Below are positions 33,763-42,154 of a stretch of DNA of 51,774 nt, piece after piece; position 1 is the first letter of the stretch, and the number at the start of each line of letters is the position of its first letter. This stretch comes from Bacteroidota bacterium (lineage in GTDB: Bacteria > Bacteroidota > Bacteroidia > Flavobacteriales > Weeksellaceae). The position numbers and the translations under genes are program-made. Location of the stretch: positions 1 through 51,774 of the forward strand of contig JAEZYN010000109.1 of NCBI GenBank assembly GCA_023419095.1, in the 5' to 3' direction. The notes below the pieces were generated by a model that was not told the origin of the DNA, made no database searches, and saw nothing but the letters and a program-made list of their open reading frames with translations.

Positions 33763-34101
33763 CTATTCGAAATCGTCGTCTGATTCTATGGTGTAAGAGC
33801 GCGTCTTAAAATCTTTATCGTGCCTCTCGGAAATTACGTCAGCGCCTTTCTGATTGATAATGAATTCTGCAGACTGGCTGAACATTTCTTCAAAACTCTT
33901 GAAATCTTCTTTATAAAGATATATTTTGTGCTTTTCGTAACTGGGTTCACCATTCTCGGAGAAGTGCTTTTTGCTTTCGGTAATGGTCAGGTAGTAATCA
34001 CCGGCTTTTGTTTCGCGCACATCGAAGAAGTAGGTCCGCCGTCCAGCCTTCAGAACCTTCGTGAAAATTTCATTTTCCTGCCGGTCTTTGTAATCATTCA
34101 T
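33763..34101 (-). CDS. DUF3276 (PUR-alpha-like) protein
   Basis: A 112-residue soluble protein of the DUF3276 family, whose members have a PUR-domain fold and bind single-stranded nucleic acid, as known from Bacteroides and Borrelia homologues. Features: an N-terminal IFTKVLKAGRRTYFFDVRETKAGDYYLTITESKK, where beta strands carry basic and aromatic residues, and an acidic C-terminal tail (IESDDDFE). It is probably a small nucleic-acid-binding regulator. It has its own promoter motif (34131-34138), 29 bp upstream of its ATG. Confidence 0.9.
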   Translation of the reverse strand: MNDYKDRQENEIFTKVLKAGRRTYFFDVRETKAGDYYLTITESKKHFSENGEPSYEKHKIYLYKEDFKSFEEMFSQSAEFIINQKGADVISERHDKDFKTRSYTIESDDDFE

Positions 34102-34130
34102 TTGAGCTTATTTTTTTAATGGAATACAGA

Positions 34131-34138
34131 CAAATATA
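34131..34138 (-). promoter_or_regulatory. Predicted -7 element of the DUF3276 gene
   Basis: Minus-strand TATATTTG, an exact TAnnTTTG match, 29 bp upstream of the ATG. Confidence 0.6.
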
Positions 34139-34213
34139 AATGAATTCTTTTAAATGCAAAATAAAATTTTAACTTTTGTTAAGAAAAAAGAATTATACCT
34201 AAGGAATTCGCAT

Positions 34214-35875
34214 CTAAGCGGGCAATGAAGTCTCTATTTCGGTGAGATTCAATATTTTATCCGCACGCTTCGCACTGCTCTCCCGATGGGTAATGATGAT
34301 AGAAGTGCTTTTCTGTATTTCATTTTCCAAATTCTGCAGAATATTTTCTTCGGTTTCAGTATCCAAAGCTGAAAGCGAATCGTCAAAAATCAGGATTTTT
34401 GGCTCCTTAATTAATGCTCTGGCAATGCAGATCCGTTGTTTCTGACCGCCCGAAAGCATGACGCCACGCTCACCAACCATCGTTTTGTACTGGTCTTTGA
34501 ACTCTACAATATTTTTGTGAACATCTGCTTTTTTGGCGTACTCTATTACTTTTTCCAGCGTCGGACTGTCAATGGCAAAACCAATATTGTTTTCTATAGT
34601 GTCTGAAAACAGGAAACTTTCCTGCGGGATATAACCGATATGTTTACGGTAGTTTTCCAGGTTATGGTCTTTCAGGTTCTTGCCGTCTATCAATATTTCG
34701 CCTTCCGTGGGATCAATCAGTCGGCAAAGCAACAGCGCAACCGTAGATTTTCCACTGCCGGTTTTTCCCATGATTGCCAGCGATTTTCCGGCTTCGATCT
34801 TAAAACTTAAGTTGTCTAGCGCTTTGATGCCGGTGTTGGGATAAACATAAGACACGTTTCGGAATTCGATATCTCCACGGATGGGATAGACGTCATTATT
34901 TTTATTAATGATGTCTGTCTTCATGTCCAGAAACTCATTGATTCGCTGCATCGACGCATCCGCACGCTGATTTACCGATGTTACCCAACCCACCATCGAA
35001 AATGGCCATATTAAAATATTGATGTACAGGAAAAAGTCGGCAATTTTACCCACACTGAGTTCATTATTGAGGTATTTCTGTCCGCCGACAAACAGAATCA
35101 CCACATTCAGTAAACCGATTACAAACAGAATGATCGTGAAAAAATAAGCTTCGGTTTTTGCCAAATCAAGTGCTTTGTCCTGATAATCTTTAACTTTGCT
35201 GCCATAGTTTTTCTCAATATATTTCTCTTTGGCGAAAAATTTCACCACACGGATTCCTGAAAAACTATCTTGCACAAATGTCGAAATCGCTGACTGGCTT
35301 TTCTGCATAATCTTCGATTTCCCATTGATGATCGAACTTACCTTATAAATCACGAAAGACAGAATCGGCAGCGGAACCAGCGACCAAAGTGTCATCGACA
35401 CATCGGTTTTCAGCATATATACCGACGTGATTATTAATAAAATAAGAAGGTTTACTACGTACATCACACCGGGTCCGAGGTACATGCGTACAGCTACGAC
35501 GTCTTCACTCAGGCGGTTCATCAGGTCGCCCGTTGTGGTTTTTTTAAAATCGGTGACTGAAAGTTCCTGGTAGTGTTTATAGATTTTGTTTTTCAGTTCG
35601 TATTCTATTCTGCGGGATGCCACAATGATGGTCTGACGCATCATAAATGTGAAAAATCCGGTCAGAATGGATGAAACTACGATGATCGCGACGTATATAA
35701 GTACCTGTCGGTTGAAGCCGAGATTCGTGGTATTCGAAATTTCATCTACCGAACGCCCCACAAACTGCACTTTATAGATGCTGAAAAAATTACTGGCTAT
35801 AATGAACAGAAAACCCCAAAAGAGCAATATTCGGTGCTTGTAAAAGTAGGGATTGAGGGTTTTCAGAGCGTTCAT
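34214..35875 (-). CDS. ABC transporter, fused permease and ATPase (exporter type)
   Basis: A 553-residue half-transporter: six membrane helices (about residues 15-300) followed by an ATPase domain. Motifs: Walker A GKTGSGKST (about 363), Q loop YIPQESFLF, signature LSGGQKQRICIARAL, Walker B ILIFDDSLSALD and switch His in IITHRES. The Walker B is followed by Asp rather than Glu (FDDSLS), a substitution seen in the degenerate site of asymmetric exporters, although no second subunit gene is nearby. The substrate (lipid or drug) cannot be told. It is divergent from nusB with a promoter motif at 35908-35915. Confidence 0.93.
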   Translation of the reverse strand: MNALKTLNPYFYKHRILLFWGFLFIIASNFFSIYKVQFVGRSVDEISNTTNLGFNRQVLIYVAIIVVSSILTGFFTFMMRQTIIVASRRIEYELKNKIYKHYQELSVTDFKKTTTGDLMNRLSEDVVAVRMYLGPGVMYVVNLLILLIITSVYMLKTDVSMTLWSLVPLPILSFVIYKVSSIINGKSKIMQKSQSAISTFVQDSFSGIRVVKFFAKEKYIEKNYGSKVKDYQDKALDLAKTEAYFFTIILFVIGLLNVVILFVGGQKYLNNELSVGKIADFFLYINILIWPFSMVGWVTSVNQRADASMQRINEFLDMKTDIINKNNDVYPIRGDIEFRNVSYVYPNTGIKALDNLSFKIEAGKSLAIMGKTGSGKSTVALLLCRLIDPTEGEILIDGKNLKDHNLENYRKHIGYIPQESFLFSDTIENNIGFAIDSPTLEKVIEYAKKADVHKNIVEFKDQYKTMVGERGVMLSGGQKQRICIARALIKEPKILIFDDSLSALDTETEENILQNLENEIQKSTSIIITHRESSAKRADKILNLTEIETSLPA

Positions 35876-35907
35876 GCGGGGAGGTTGCGGTTTTTAAATT
35901 AGATATA

Positions 35908-35915
35908 CAAAAGTA
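35908..35915 (-). promoter_or_regulatory. Predicted -7 element of the ABC transporter gene
   Basis: Minus-strand TACTTTTG, an exact TAnnTTTG match, 32 bp upstream of the ATG at 35875. Confidence 0.6.
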
Positions 35916-35991
35916 AGAAATCGAAAATTGATTGCCGCCAATTTCGTGCCGCTGATAACCGTGGCTTCCGGCTCAGTTTACAAAAAAATAC

Positions 35992-35999
35992 TATCTTTG
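35992..35999 (+). promoter_or_regulatory. Predicted -7 element of nusB-DUF1573-yajC
   Basis: TATCTTTG, an exact TAnnTTTG match, 25 bp before the nusB ATG. Confidence 0.65.
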
Positions 36000-36024
36000 C
36001 ACGCACTAAAATAAGCTCTTTGAA

Positions 36025-36930
36025 ATGTTAGGAAGAAGACAGATCCGTGAAAAAATAGTAGAGTCGGTATATTCTTATTACCAAAATCCTGTGAAGCTGG
36101 ACGTGCTCGAAAAAAACATGTTCAGCCAGATTGATAAGATTTACCATCTGTACATTTATCAGCTGAATTTTTTGGTTGCACTGAAGCATCTTGCGGAAAA
36201 CCAGATCGAAATCGGGAAAAAGAAGTTCCTGAAGACGGAGGAAAACATCAATCCGAACCAGAAATTTATTAACAATCAGGTTCTTTTGATGCTTGAAGAA
36301 AATACCGAAAGATTATCATTCACCTCAAAGCATCAAGAGCTTAAATGGGATTTGCACGATGAACTTTTGGTAAAAACCTTTCAAAGGATGACAGCCGGAA
36401 AGCGTTATCAGGACTTTATGAAGGAGGAAGGCTATTCTTTTGAGGCCGATCAGAAGTTTATCGGAAAGCTGTTTTTAAGATATGTGGCTGAAAATGAAGA
36501 TTTTCATGAGCATCTGGAAGAAAAGGAGATCAGCTGGTCTGACGACGTTCATATTTCAAACTCGATGATTCAGAAGACCATCGGTTTTTTCAAAGAAAAT
36601 GAGCCGACGCATACTTTAATTAAAATGATTAAAGATGAAGATGACCGTGAATTCGCACGAAAACTTTTGCGTGAAATACTGAATCACTGGGACGAGACCG
36701 AAAAGAAACTTATCGGACGCCTGGAAAATTGGGATATCGAGAGGGTTTCGCTGCTTGACAAAATTATTCTCATCACCGCGATTACCGAACTTGATTACTT
36801 TCCGCTCACGCCCGCGCGTGTGATCATCAATGAGTATATCGAAATCTCAAAAGTTTTCTCTACAGACCGATCCAATATTTTCATTAATGGAATTTTAGAT
36901 AAATACACCAAAGATTTTAACCGAAATTAA
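36025..36930 (+). CDS. nusB: Transcription antitermination factor NusB, long form
   Basis: The C-terminal 120 residues carry the NusB helical domain (LREILNHWDETEKKLIGRLENWDIERVSLLDKIIL and PARVIINEYIEISKVFS), which binds boxA RNA with NusE to prevent early termination in rRNA operons. At 301 residues it is about twice the E. coli length; the extra N-terminal half is helical and charged and, as far as I recall, is normal for Bacteroidota. The start MLGRRQIREKIVESVYSYYQ also repeats the NusB first-helix pattern. It leads an apparent operon with the DUF1573 gene (1 bp gap) and yajC (19 bp). Confidence 0.93.
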   Translation: MLGRRQIREKIVESVYSYYQNPVKLDVLEKNMFSQIDKIYHLYIYQLNFLVALKHLAENQIEIGKKKFLKTEENINPNQKFINNQVLLMLEENTERLSFTSKHQELKWDLHDELLVKTFQRMTAGKRYQDFMKEEGYSFEADQKFIGKLFLRYVAENEDFHEHLEEKEISWSDDVHISNSMIQKTIGFFKENEPTHTLIKMIKDEDDREFARKLLREILNHWDETEKKLIGRLENWDIERVSLLDKIILITAITELDYFPLTPARVIINEYIEISKVFSTDRSNIFINGILDKYTKDFNRN

Positions 36931-36931
36931 T

Positions 36932-37402
36932 ATGAAAAATTTAGTAAAATTATTGCCAGTTGTGGCTGCTCTAGCTTTAGTAAGCTGCAAAAAAGACCAA
37001 TCCGCAGAACAGATCGTAACTACAGATTCTCTTGCTGTAGCTTCAGAACCGGCTACTGCAATAGCTTCAGAACCGGTTTCTACGGCGCCAACAACTACTG
37101 TGGCACTTTCTGAATCTACTTTTGAATTTGGAAAAGTGAAAAAAGGCGAACAGGTAGAGCACATTTACGAAGTGACAAATACCGGAACCAACCCGCTGAT
37201 CATCTCACAGGTAAAGCCGGGCTGTGGCTGCACCGCGCCAGATTATACTAAAGATCCTATCATGCCGGGTCAGAAAGGAAAGATCACACTGAAGTTTGAT
37301 TCAGGGAATTTCGACGGACTTGTGAACAAGCAGGCAGAAGTGTTTGCCAACGTAGAAAAGGCACCGATTATCATTGGCTTTACTGCTGATGTGCAGCCTT
37401 AA
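36932..37402 (+). CDS. DUF1573 lipoprotein
   Basis: A 156-residue lipoprotein with signal sequence ending ALVSC (lipidated C19). A linker of about 40 residues rich in Ala, Ser, Thr and Pro contains a near repeat (ASEPATA/ASEPVST). The C-terminal 90 residues form a DUF1573 immunoglobulin-like domain: FEFGKVKKGEQVEHIYEVTNTGTNPLII, the hallmark KPGCGCTAPDY, and GKITLKFDSGN. The function is unknown. It is encoded between nusB and yajC, one base after the nusB stop. Confidence 0.92.
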   Translation: MKNLVKLLPVVAALALVSCKKDQSAEQIVTTDSLAVASEPATAIASEPVSTAPTTTVALSESTFEFGKVKKGEQVEHIYEVTNTGTNPLIISQVKPGCGCTAPDYTKDPIMPGQKGKITLKFDSGNFDGLVNKQAEVFANVEKAPIIIGFTADVQP

Positions 37403-37421
37403 AATTTAAAAAAAAATAATT

Positions 37422-37745
37422 ATGATTTCAATATTTTTACAGGCCGCCGCGCCGGATACCATGATGCCTACAATGATCATGATGGGTCTGATGTTCGTCG
37501 GGTTTTACTTTCTGATGATCCGCCCGCAAATGAAAAAAGCAAAGCAGGAAAAAGGTTTCCAGGCGGCGCTGAAAGTGGGCAGCAGAGTAGTGACCACATC
37601 GGGCATGCATGGACGCATCGCGCAGATTCTGGAGGATGGAGTGGTGATTGAAACGCTTTCAGGTAAATTAAAATTTGAGAAAGCAGCCATTTCACGTGAG
37701 TTTACGCAGCAGCGTTTCCCGGAAAGCACTGAAGAGAAAAAATAG
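37422..37745 (+). CDS. yajC: Preprotein translocase subunit YajC
   Basis: A 107-residue inner-membrane protein with one N-terminal membrane segment (MMGLMFVGFYFLMIRPQMKK) and the conserved QEKGFQAALKVGSRVVTTSGMHGRIAQI cytoplasmic part. YajC associates with SecDF-YidC and supports protein export. It is the last gene of the nusB operon. A bidirectional terminator follows at 37767-37796. Confidence 0.95.
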   Translation: MISIFLQAAAPDTMMPTMIMMGLMFVGFYFLMIRPQMKKAKQEKGFQAALKVGSRVVTTSGMHGRIAQILEDGVVIETLSGKLKFEKAAISREFTQQRFPESTEEKK

Positions 37746-37766
37746 CCGGAAGGATTATTTTAAAAA

Positions 37767-37796
37767 TAAAAGCAACTCAATTCGGGTTGCTTTTTT
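37767..37796. terminator. Bidirectional terminator between yajC and the YidE-like gene
   Basis: AAAAGCAACTC pairs with GGGTTGCTTTT (one G-T pair) around a five-base AATTC loop. A T run follows on the plus strand and an A run precedes it, so it can serve both convergent genes. Confidence 0.82.
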
Positions 37797-37814
37797 AGTT
37801 TAATTTTAATGGAT

Positions 37815-39503
37815 TTACGTCAGCAGCAGAATCAGCAAGCTTGCCACGAAGATCCTGAAAATAGTGACCAGCGGATAAACCTGCGCATAGCTTTGCACCG
37901 GAATGTCCGAATCCAGATAATTGGTACTGAATGAAAGAGCGGCCGGGTCTGTATAGCTGCCGCTCATGATGCCAGCCAACTGAAGATAGTTTATTTTAAG
38001 TATGAACCGTCCGAAGATCACCATCAGGATAAGTGGAAGAAATGTAATTGCCGAGCCATAGAGGAGCCACATCCAGCCGTTATACTTCACGAAATTTTCG
38101 TAAAAACCATCGCCTGCATGAATTCCCACCGCTGCGAAGAACATACAGATGCCGAAATCTTTCATAAAATAAATCGCGCCGTTATTAATGTAGGAATGAA
38201 TGAACGAAATGCCGCCAAATCTCGATATAAGCAGCGCCACAATCAGCGGGCCTGCCGCAAAGCCAAGTTTTACAGGTACCGGGAGACTCGGGATGGCGAT
38301 TGGAATTGAGCCCAAAATCACGCCCAGCAGCAAACCGCCAAAAAGTGATAAAAAATCTGGTTCCAGAAGTTTCTTTTCGGAGTTTCCGATTATTTTTTCA
38401 ACTTCGGTGATGGCTTCTTTGGAACCAATCACGCGTAATTTATCACCGTAGAAAAGTTCGAGCGAGGGACGCGGCAGAATTTCTCGGCCCGCGCGGAATA
38501 CGCGTGTCACTTTCAGATCATAAGTATTATAAAGATCGAGTTCGGCCAGGGTTTTATGAATCGCAGAGGCTTTGGTGACAAAAATATTGCGGTTGTGAAT
38601 GTCTTCATCCGACTCAATGAACTGATCGGTGGACGGACGGCCGACTTTTGTAATAAAATCATTTAAATCATCTTCCAGACCAACCAACATCAGCACGTCG
38701 CGATCGCTTAAATTCATATCTGCCGTAGGCGACTGTACCGCAGCGCTGCCACTGTGTTTCAGCCTGGAAATCACAATCGGGCGCCCGAAATCTTTAGTTG
38801 CCTGGTAAATCGTTTTACCGAAAAATTCAGGATTGGTGACGCGCATTTTTTTGTGTACCAACGGTAATTCGCGGTTGATTTTGGCCATCCGGAAGCGTCG
38901 CATTTCGGTTTCAGGATTTATTTTAAGTAAAATTTTAGACAGAATCACCACACCGATGATTCCAAAAACGCCTAATGGATAAGTAATCGCGTAACCAATG
39001 GTAGGGTCACTAAATGTTTTGCCCGGAAATGTGTGTTGCAGTTCTTCAATGGTGTTTTTTGCGGCACCCAAGCCAGGCGTGTTGGTGACAGAACCACTCA
39101 TGATGCCGACTAAATCTTCAATTTTTAAATCTGTAAACTGAGAAAGTATAAAAGTGATCACTCCGCCCATCAGTACGGTAGAAACTGCAAGGATGTTAAA
39201 TTTAAGACCTTCATTACGAAAGGAGGAAAAAAAGGACGGACCTACCTGTAAACCGATTCCGTACACAAAAAGAATGAGACCGAAATCACGGATGAAATCG
39301 AGAATATGTGCTTCAATTCTGTAGCCCAAATGTCCCAGAATAAGTCCGGTAAACATTACTGCTGACACGCCGAAGGTGATTTTGCCCAATTTCAGTCTGC
39401 CAAAAAAGATTCCCGTTCCCACCGCCAGCATGATAACAACAATTGATTGGGTAATATTCGGAGTTTCTGCAGGTAAAAGCAGCGCGTGAAGCCAGTCGAA
39501 CAT
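37815..39503 (-). CDS. YidE/AspT-family transporter with TrkA_C domains
   Basis: A 562-residue inner-membrane protein built as two AspT/YidE duplicated membrane halves (about residues 15-185 and 395-560), each with five or six segments and a glycine-rich MSGSVTNTPGLGAA or MSGSYTDPAALSF motif. Two TrkA_C-type regulatory domains lie between (about 205-285 and 290-370). Such proteins are predicted anion or amino-acid exchangers; AspT exchanges aspartate for alanine, but the substrate here is not known. A promoter motif lies 18 bp upstream of the ATG. Confidence 0.92.
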   Translation of the reverse strand: MFDWLHALLLPAETPNITQSIVVIMLAVGTGIFFGRLKLGKITFGVSAVMFTGLILGHLGYRIEAHILDFIRDFGLILFVYGIGLQVGPSFFSSFRNEGLKFNILAVSTVLMGGVITFILSQFTDLKIEDLVGIMSGSVTNTPGLGAAKNTIEELQHTFPGKTFSDPTIGYAITYPLGVFGIIGVVILSKILLKINPETEMRRFRMAKINRELPLVHKKMRVTNPEFFGKTIYQATKDFGRPIVISRLKHSGSAAVQSPTADMNLSDRDVLMLVGLEDDLNDFITKVGRPSTDQFIESDEDIHNRNIFVTKASAIHKTLAELDLYNTYDLKVTRVFRAGREILPRPSLELFYGDKLRVIGSKEAITEVEKIIGNSEKKLLEPDFLSLFGGLLLGVILGSIPIAIPSLPVPVKLGFAAGPLIVALLISRFGGISFIHSYINNGAIYFMKDFGICMFFAAVGIHAGDGFYENFVKYNGWMWLLYGSAITFLPLILMVIFGRFILKINYLQLAGIMSGSYTDPAALSFSTNYLDSDIPVQSYAQVYPLVTIFRIFVASLLILLLT

Positions 39504-39520
39504 GATTCGGAATTTTAATA

Positions 39521-39528
39521 CAAATCTA
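39521..39528 (-). promoter_or_regulatory. Predicted -7 element of the YidE-like gene
   Basis: Minus-strand TAGATTTG, an exact TAnnTTTG match, 18 bp upstream of the ATG at 39503. Confidence 0.5.
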
Positions 39529-39597
39529 CAACGAATTACGGCCGTTTCCGGAACGTCAGATGACGAGATTTATCACTATTTGAAGATATGTCAGTTC

Positions 39598-40863
39598 TCA
39601 GGTACGCTTCAGCAACTGGAGACCCACTGCACATTCCAGACAGCGTTTTGGATGGCAATAATGCTGGTAATGAAACAGATAAGCCTGGCTTTGCAAAGAA
39701 TTTGTAAAAGGAACTTGCAAGGTTTTCCAGTTTTCAATTATCGTGTTTTTTTCGGGAGGTAAAGCCCGGTAAAGTGTAATGATTTCGTCGGTAATATTTT
39801 CATTTGTATTTTTCTGGTAGGTATATTTTAATGGTAAAACCGCATTGATGATTATCAGGCTGATAAAATCGTCGGTGAGATATTTTTCGCTAACCGAAGC
39901 GGAAATTTTGCCGAAATTGAAATGGTCATTCCAATATGGACTTGCTTTTACGTTCCGGAAAACAGCGATCATATCAGCAACATTTTTCGCCGTCATCACT
40001 TTAGAAAAAAGATTTTGATTGAGGTGATAGAGCGATGCCAGCTGCGCGAGGCGAACTGTGGGAAATGATGGCGGACGAAGTTTTGAGAATTTCGGCACCA
40101 CACCCGTGGTCTGCAATTGGTATTTGATGAGTAAGTAATCATATTCCCGCTTCCATAATTTTGTCTGTTCGTCCTCAGGATTCTGCAGCCAACCGCACAT
40201 TCCAAAAAGCAAAGCTTCAAGTTGGGTGATGTTTTGCCTCACTTTGCTTAGGATCGAAAAATCTAAATTTTCTCCTAACTGCCGGAAGATGAGCGCATTT
40301 ACCTTCAACCCAAAAGCGTATGCAATGTTTTGAAAAAGTACCGATTCGAAATTATTTTTATTTTTTCGCAGCGCGGCTTCAATTTCTAAAGATTTGTGAT
40401 CAAGTTTTTTAATTAGGGTTTCCTCTTCAAACTGAAACGGAATCTTGCGGGCATCAAAAATATTTTCGCAGGGTATGAAAATTTTGTTTGTTTCGAGTGT
40501 GCTGTATTTCTCTAAAACTGCCTCATCGATGTAAGTTTTTAATTCCAGAGTCGGGATGTTCTTTGCCACAAGATCAGGAATTTCGGCATCGTGAAAATAA
40601 ACAGCGTGCAAAATCAGGTTTTCGAATTCCGGATTTCCGGTATGTTGGTGGAAAATATAGTCAGAAGACCGCGTGTGCAGCTCAATATGCCCGACTAGCG
40701 TAAGTCCCTGGAATTTTATCTTACCATAAAGAAAATCAGGTCCGGAATCAAAATTCCATTTGCCAAAATCCAGGATTTCGATAGCGCGGCCTTCCACATC
40801 CCTGAAATCAAAACTATTGAAAATTTTGAAATTCCATAAGTATTGCAGGAGTTTCTCTTTCAT
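39598..40863 (-). CDS. DUF2851 family protein
   Basis: A 421-residue soluble protein of the DUF2851 family, known mainly from Bacteroidota. Visible conserved stretches: LLQYLWNFKIFN, DFLYGKIKFQGLTLVGHIELHTRSSDYIFHQH (an acidic and His-containing part reminiscent of a nuclease-like fold, but this is speculation), LLFGMCGWLQ, and a C-terminal block ending HYCHPKRCLECAVGLQLL, where paired Cys and His residues could bind a metal. The function is unknown. It lies downstream of bshA, 127 bp away on the same strand. Confidence 0.88.
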   Translation of the reverse strand: MKEKLLQYLWNFKIFNSFDFRDVEGRAIEILDFGKWNFDSGPDFLYGKIKFQGLTLVGHIELHTRSSDYIFHQHTGNPEFENLILHAVYFHDAEIPDLVAKNIPTLELKTYIDEAVLEKYSTLETNKIFIPCENIFDARKIPFQFEEETLIKKLDHKSLEIEAALRKNKNNFESVLFQNIAYAFGLKVNALIFRQLGENLDFSILSKVRQNITQLEALLFGMCGWLQNPEDEQTKLWKREYDYLLIKYQLQTTGVVPKFSKLRPPSFPTVRLAQLASLYHLNQNLFSKVMTAKNVADMIAVFRNVKASPYWNDHFNFGKISASVSEKYLTDDFISLIIINAVLPLKYTYQKNTNENITDEIITLYRALPPEKNTIIENWKTLQVPFTNSLQSQAYLFHYQHYCHPKRCLECAVGLQLLKRT

Positions 40864-40864
40864 T

Positions 40865-40882
40865 TTGAGACACTTGTGTCAA
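40865..40882. promoter_or_regulatory. Operator-like dyad at the start of the DUF2851 gene
   Basis: On the minus strand this reads TTGACACAAGTGTCTCAA, symmetric at 14 of its 18 positions. It ends one base before the ATG. The arms resemble FNR/CRP-type half sites, but the spacing does not fit either consensus. Confidence 0.3.
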
Positions 40883-40990
40883 ACGAAGTTAAGAAATTTC
40901 AGGCAGGAAAATTTTTATTTTTGGATGATTGTTTATGTAATATTTAAAAATAAACCACAGTTTACAAATCCTTTTTTTTCAAGCACGCAT

Positions 40991-42124
40991 TTACGATTCG
41001 AATTTTGCCAGTGTATCTGCATACATTTTTTCGTAAATCGGAAGAATATTCTGAAGGTCAAATTTTATAGCCTGTTCTTTTGCGTTTTTCTTCATTTCGG
41101 CAAGCAGATTTTCATCACTGAGCAGTTTTATTGTATAGTTGCTCATGGCTTCTACATTTCCGATTTCGGCCAAAAATCCAGTTATTCCCTGCAGATTCAC
41201 TTCCGGAATTCCGCCTGCATTTGAGCTGATAACCGGCGTCCGCGCAGCCATTGCCTCCAACGCCGCAAGCCCGAAGCTTTCCTGTTCAGAAGGCAGAAGG
41301 AAGACATCAGAAAGCTGAAGGATTTTATACAGATCGTTCACTTTACCCAACAGCCTGATCTCACCGATTAGCGCCGGGTTTTCCTCGAGAAACTGGCTGA
41401 TAATTTCCATATCAGGCCCTTCACCGATGATGATGAGTTTAGATTTAATCAGTTTATGTACATTTTTAAAGATGGCCAGTACCTCGCCGATTCGCTTTAC
41501 CGGGCGAAGATTGGAAACGTGAATGAGAATTTTTTCGTCGTCCGTCGCAAACTGCCGTCGCGTACAGTCGTTGTGGCTGTCGAATTCACCATTATCGATG
41601 AAATTGGTGATGACCTGTATCTCTTTTTTAATATTAAAAAACTGTAAAGTATCTTTTTTTAAACTTTCTGAAACAGATGTTATGGTATCTGACTGATTGA
41701 TAGAGAATTCCACCGCGTGTTTGTAGCTTGGATGTTGCCCTACCAATGTGATATCGGTTCCGTGAAGTGTCGTTACCAACGGAATGTCCTTGCCTTCCTC
41801 TTTCAGCATCTGCTTCGCGGTGAAAGCGGCGTAAGCATATGGAATTGCGTAGTGAGCGTGCAAAAGATCGAGTTTATAAAGGTTCACGACGCGGTAAATC
41901 ATCGAGGAAAGTGCGATATCATAGGGCTGATACTGGAACAGCGGATAGGTCTGCACGTTCACTTTGTGAAAAAAGATATTGGGATTTGTTATATCAAGTC
42001 GTGCAGGCAGATTTGAACTGATGAAGTGCACTTCGTAACCTTTGTTGGCGAGTGCCATGCCCAGTTCGGTGGCCACGATACCGCTTCCGCCATAGGTAGG
42101 ATAGCAGAGAATTCCGATTTTCAT
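40991..42124 (-). CDS. bshA: N-acetyl-alpha-D-glucosaminyl L-malate synthase BshA
   Basis: GT4 retaining glycosyltransferase joining UDP-GlcNAc and L-malate, the first step of bacillithiol synthesis. The 377-residue protein starts MKIGILCYPTYGGSGIVATELG, diagnostic of BshA, with VHFISSNLPARL, LLHAHYAIPYAYAAF and TTLHGTDITLVGQHPSY in the acceptor domain, and the C-terminal donor site LPSEQESFGLAALEAMA plus ISSNAGGIPEV. The gene is 30 bp downstream of the GH3 gene on the same strand, so both may be co-transcribed. Confidence 0.96.
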   Translation of the reverse strand: MKIGILCYPTYGGSGIVATELGMALANKGYEVHFISSNLPARLDITNPNIFFHKVNVQTYPLFQYQPYDIALSSMIYRVVNLYKLDLLHAHYAIPYAYAAFTAKQMLKEEGKDIPLVTTLHGTDITLVGQHPSYKHAVEFSINQSDTITSVSESLKKDTLQFFNIKKEIQVITNFIDNGEFDSHNDCTRRQFATDDEKILIHVSNLRPVKRIGEVLAIFKNVHKLIKSKLIIIGEGPDMEIISQFLEENPALIGEIRLLGKVNDLYKILQLSDVFLLPSEQESFGLAALEAMAARTPVISSNAGGIPEVNLQGITGFLAEIGNVEAMSNYTIKLLSDENLLAEMKKNAKEQAIKFDLQNILPIYEKMYADTLAKFES

Positions 42125-42154
42125 ATTATGGATTCAGTTTTTTTAGTAGAATAC

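Noticed and set aside
40944..40965. Small hairpin TAAAC / GTTTA followed by T on the minus strand after bshA
   Set aside because: Only five A/T-rich pairs; not enough to call a terminator.
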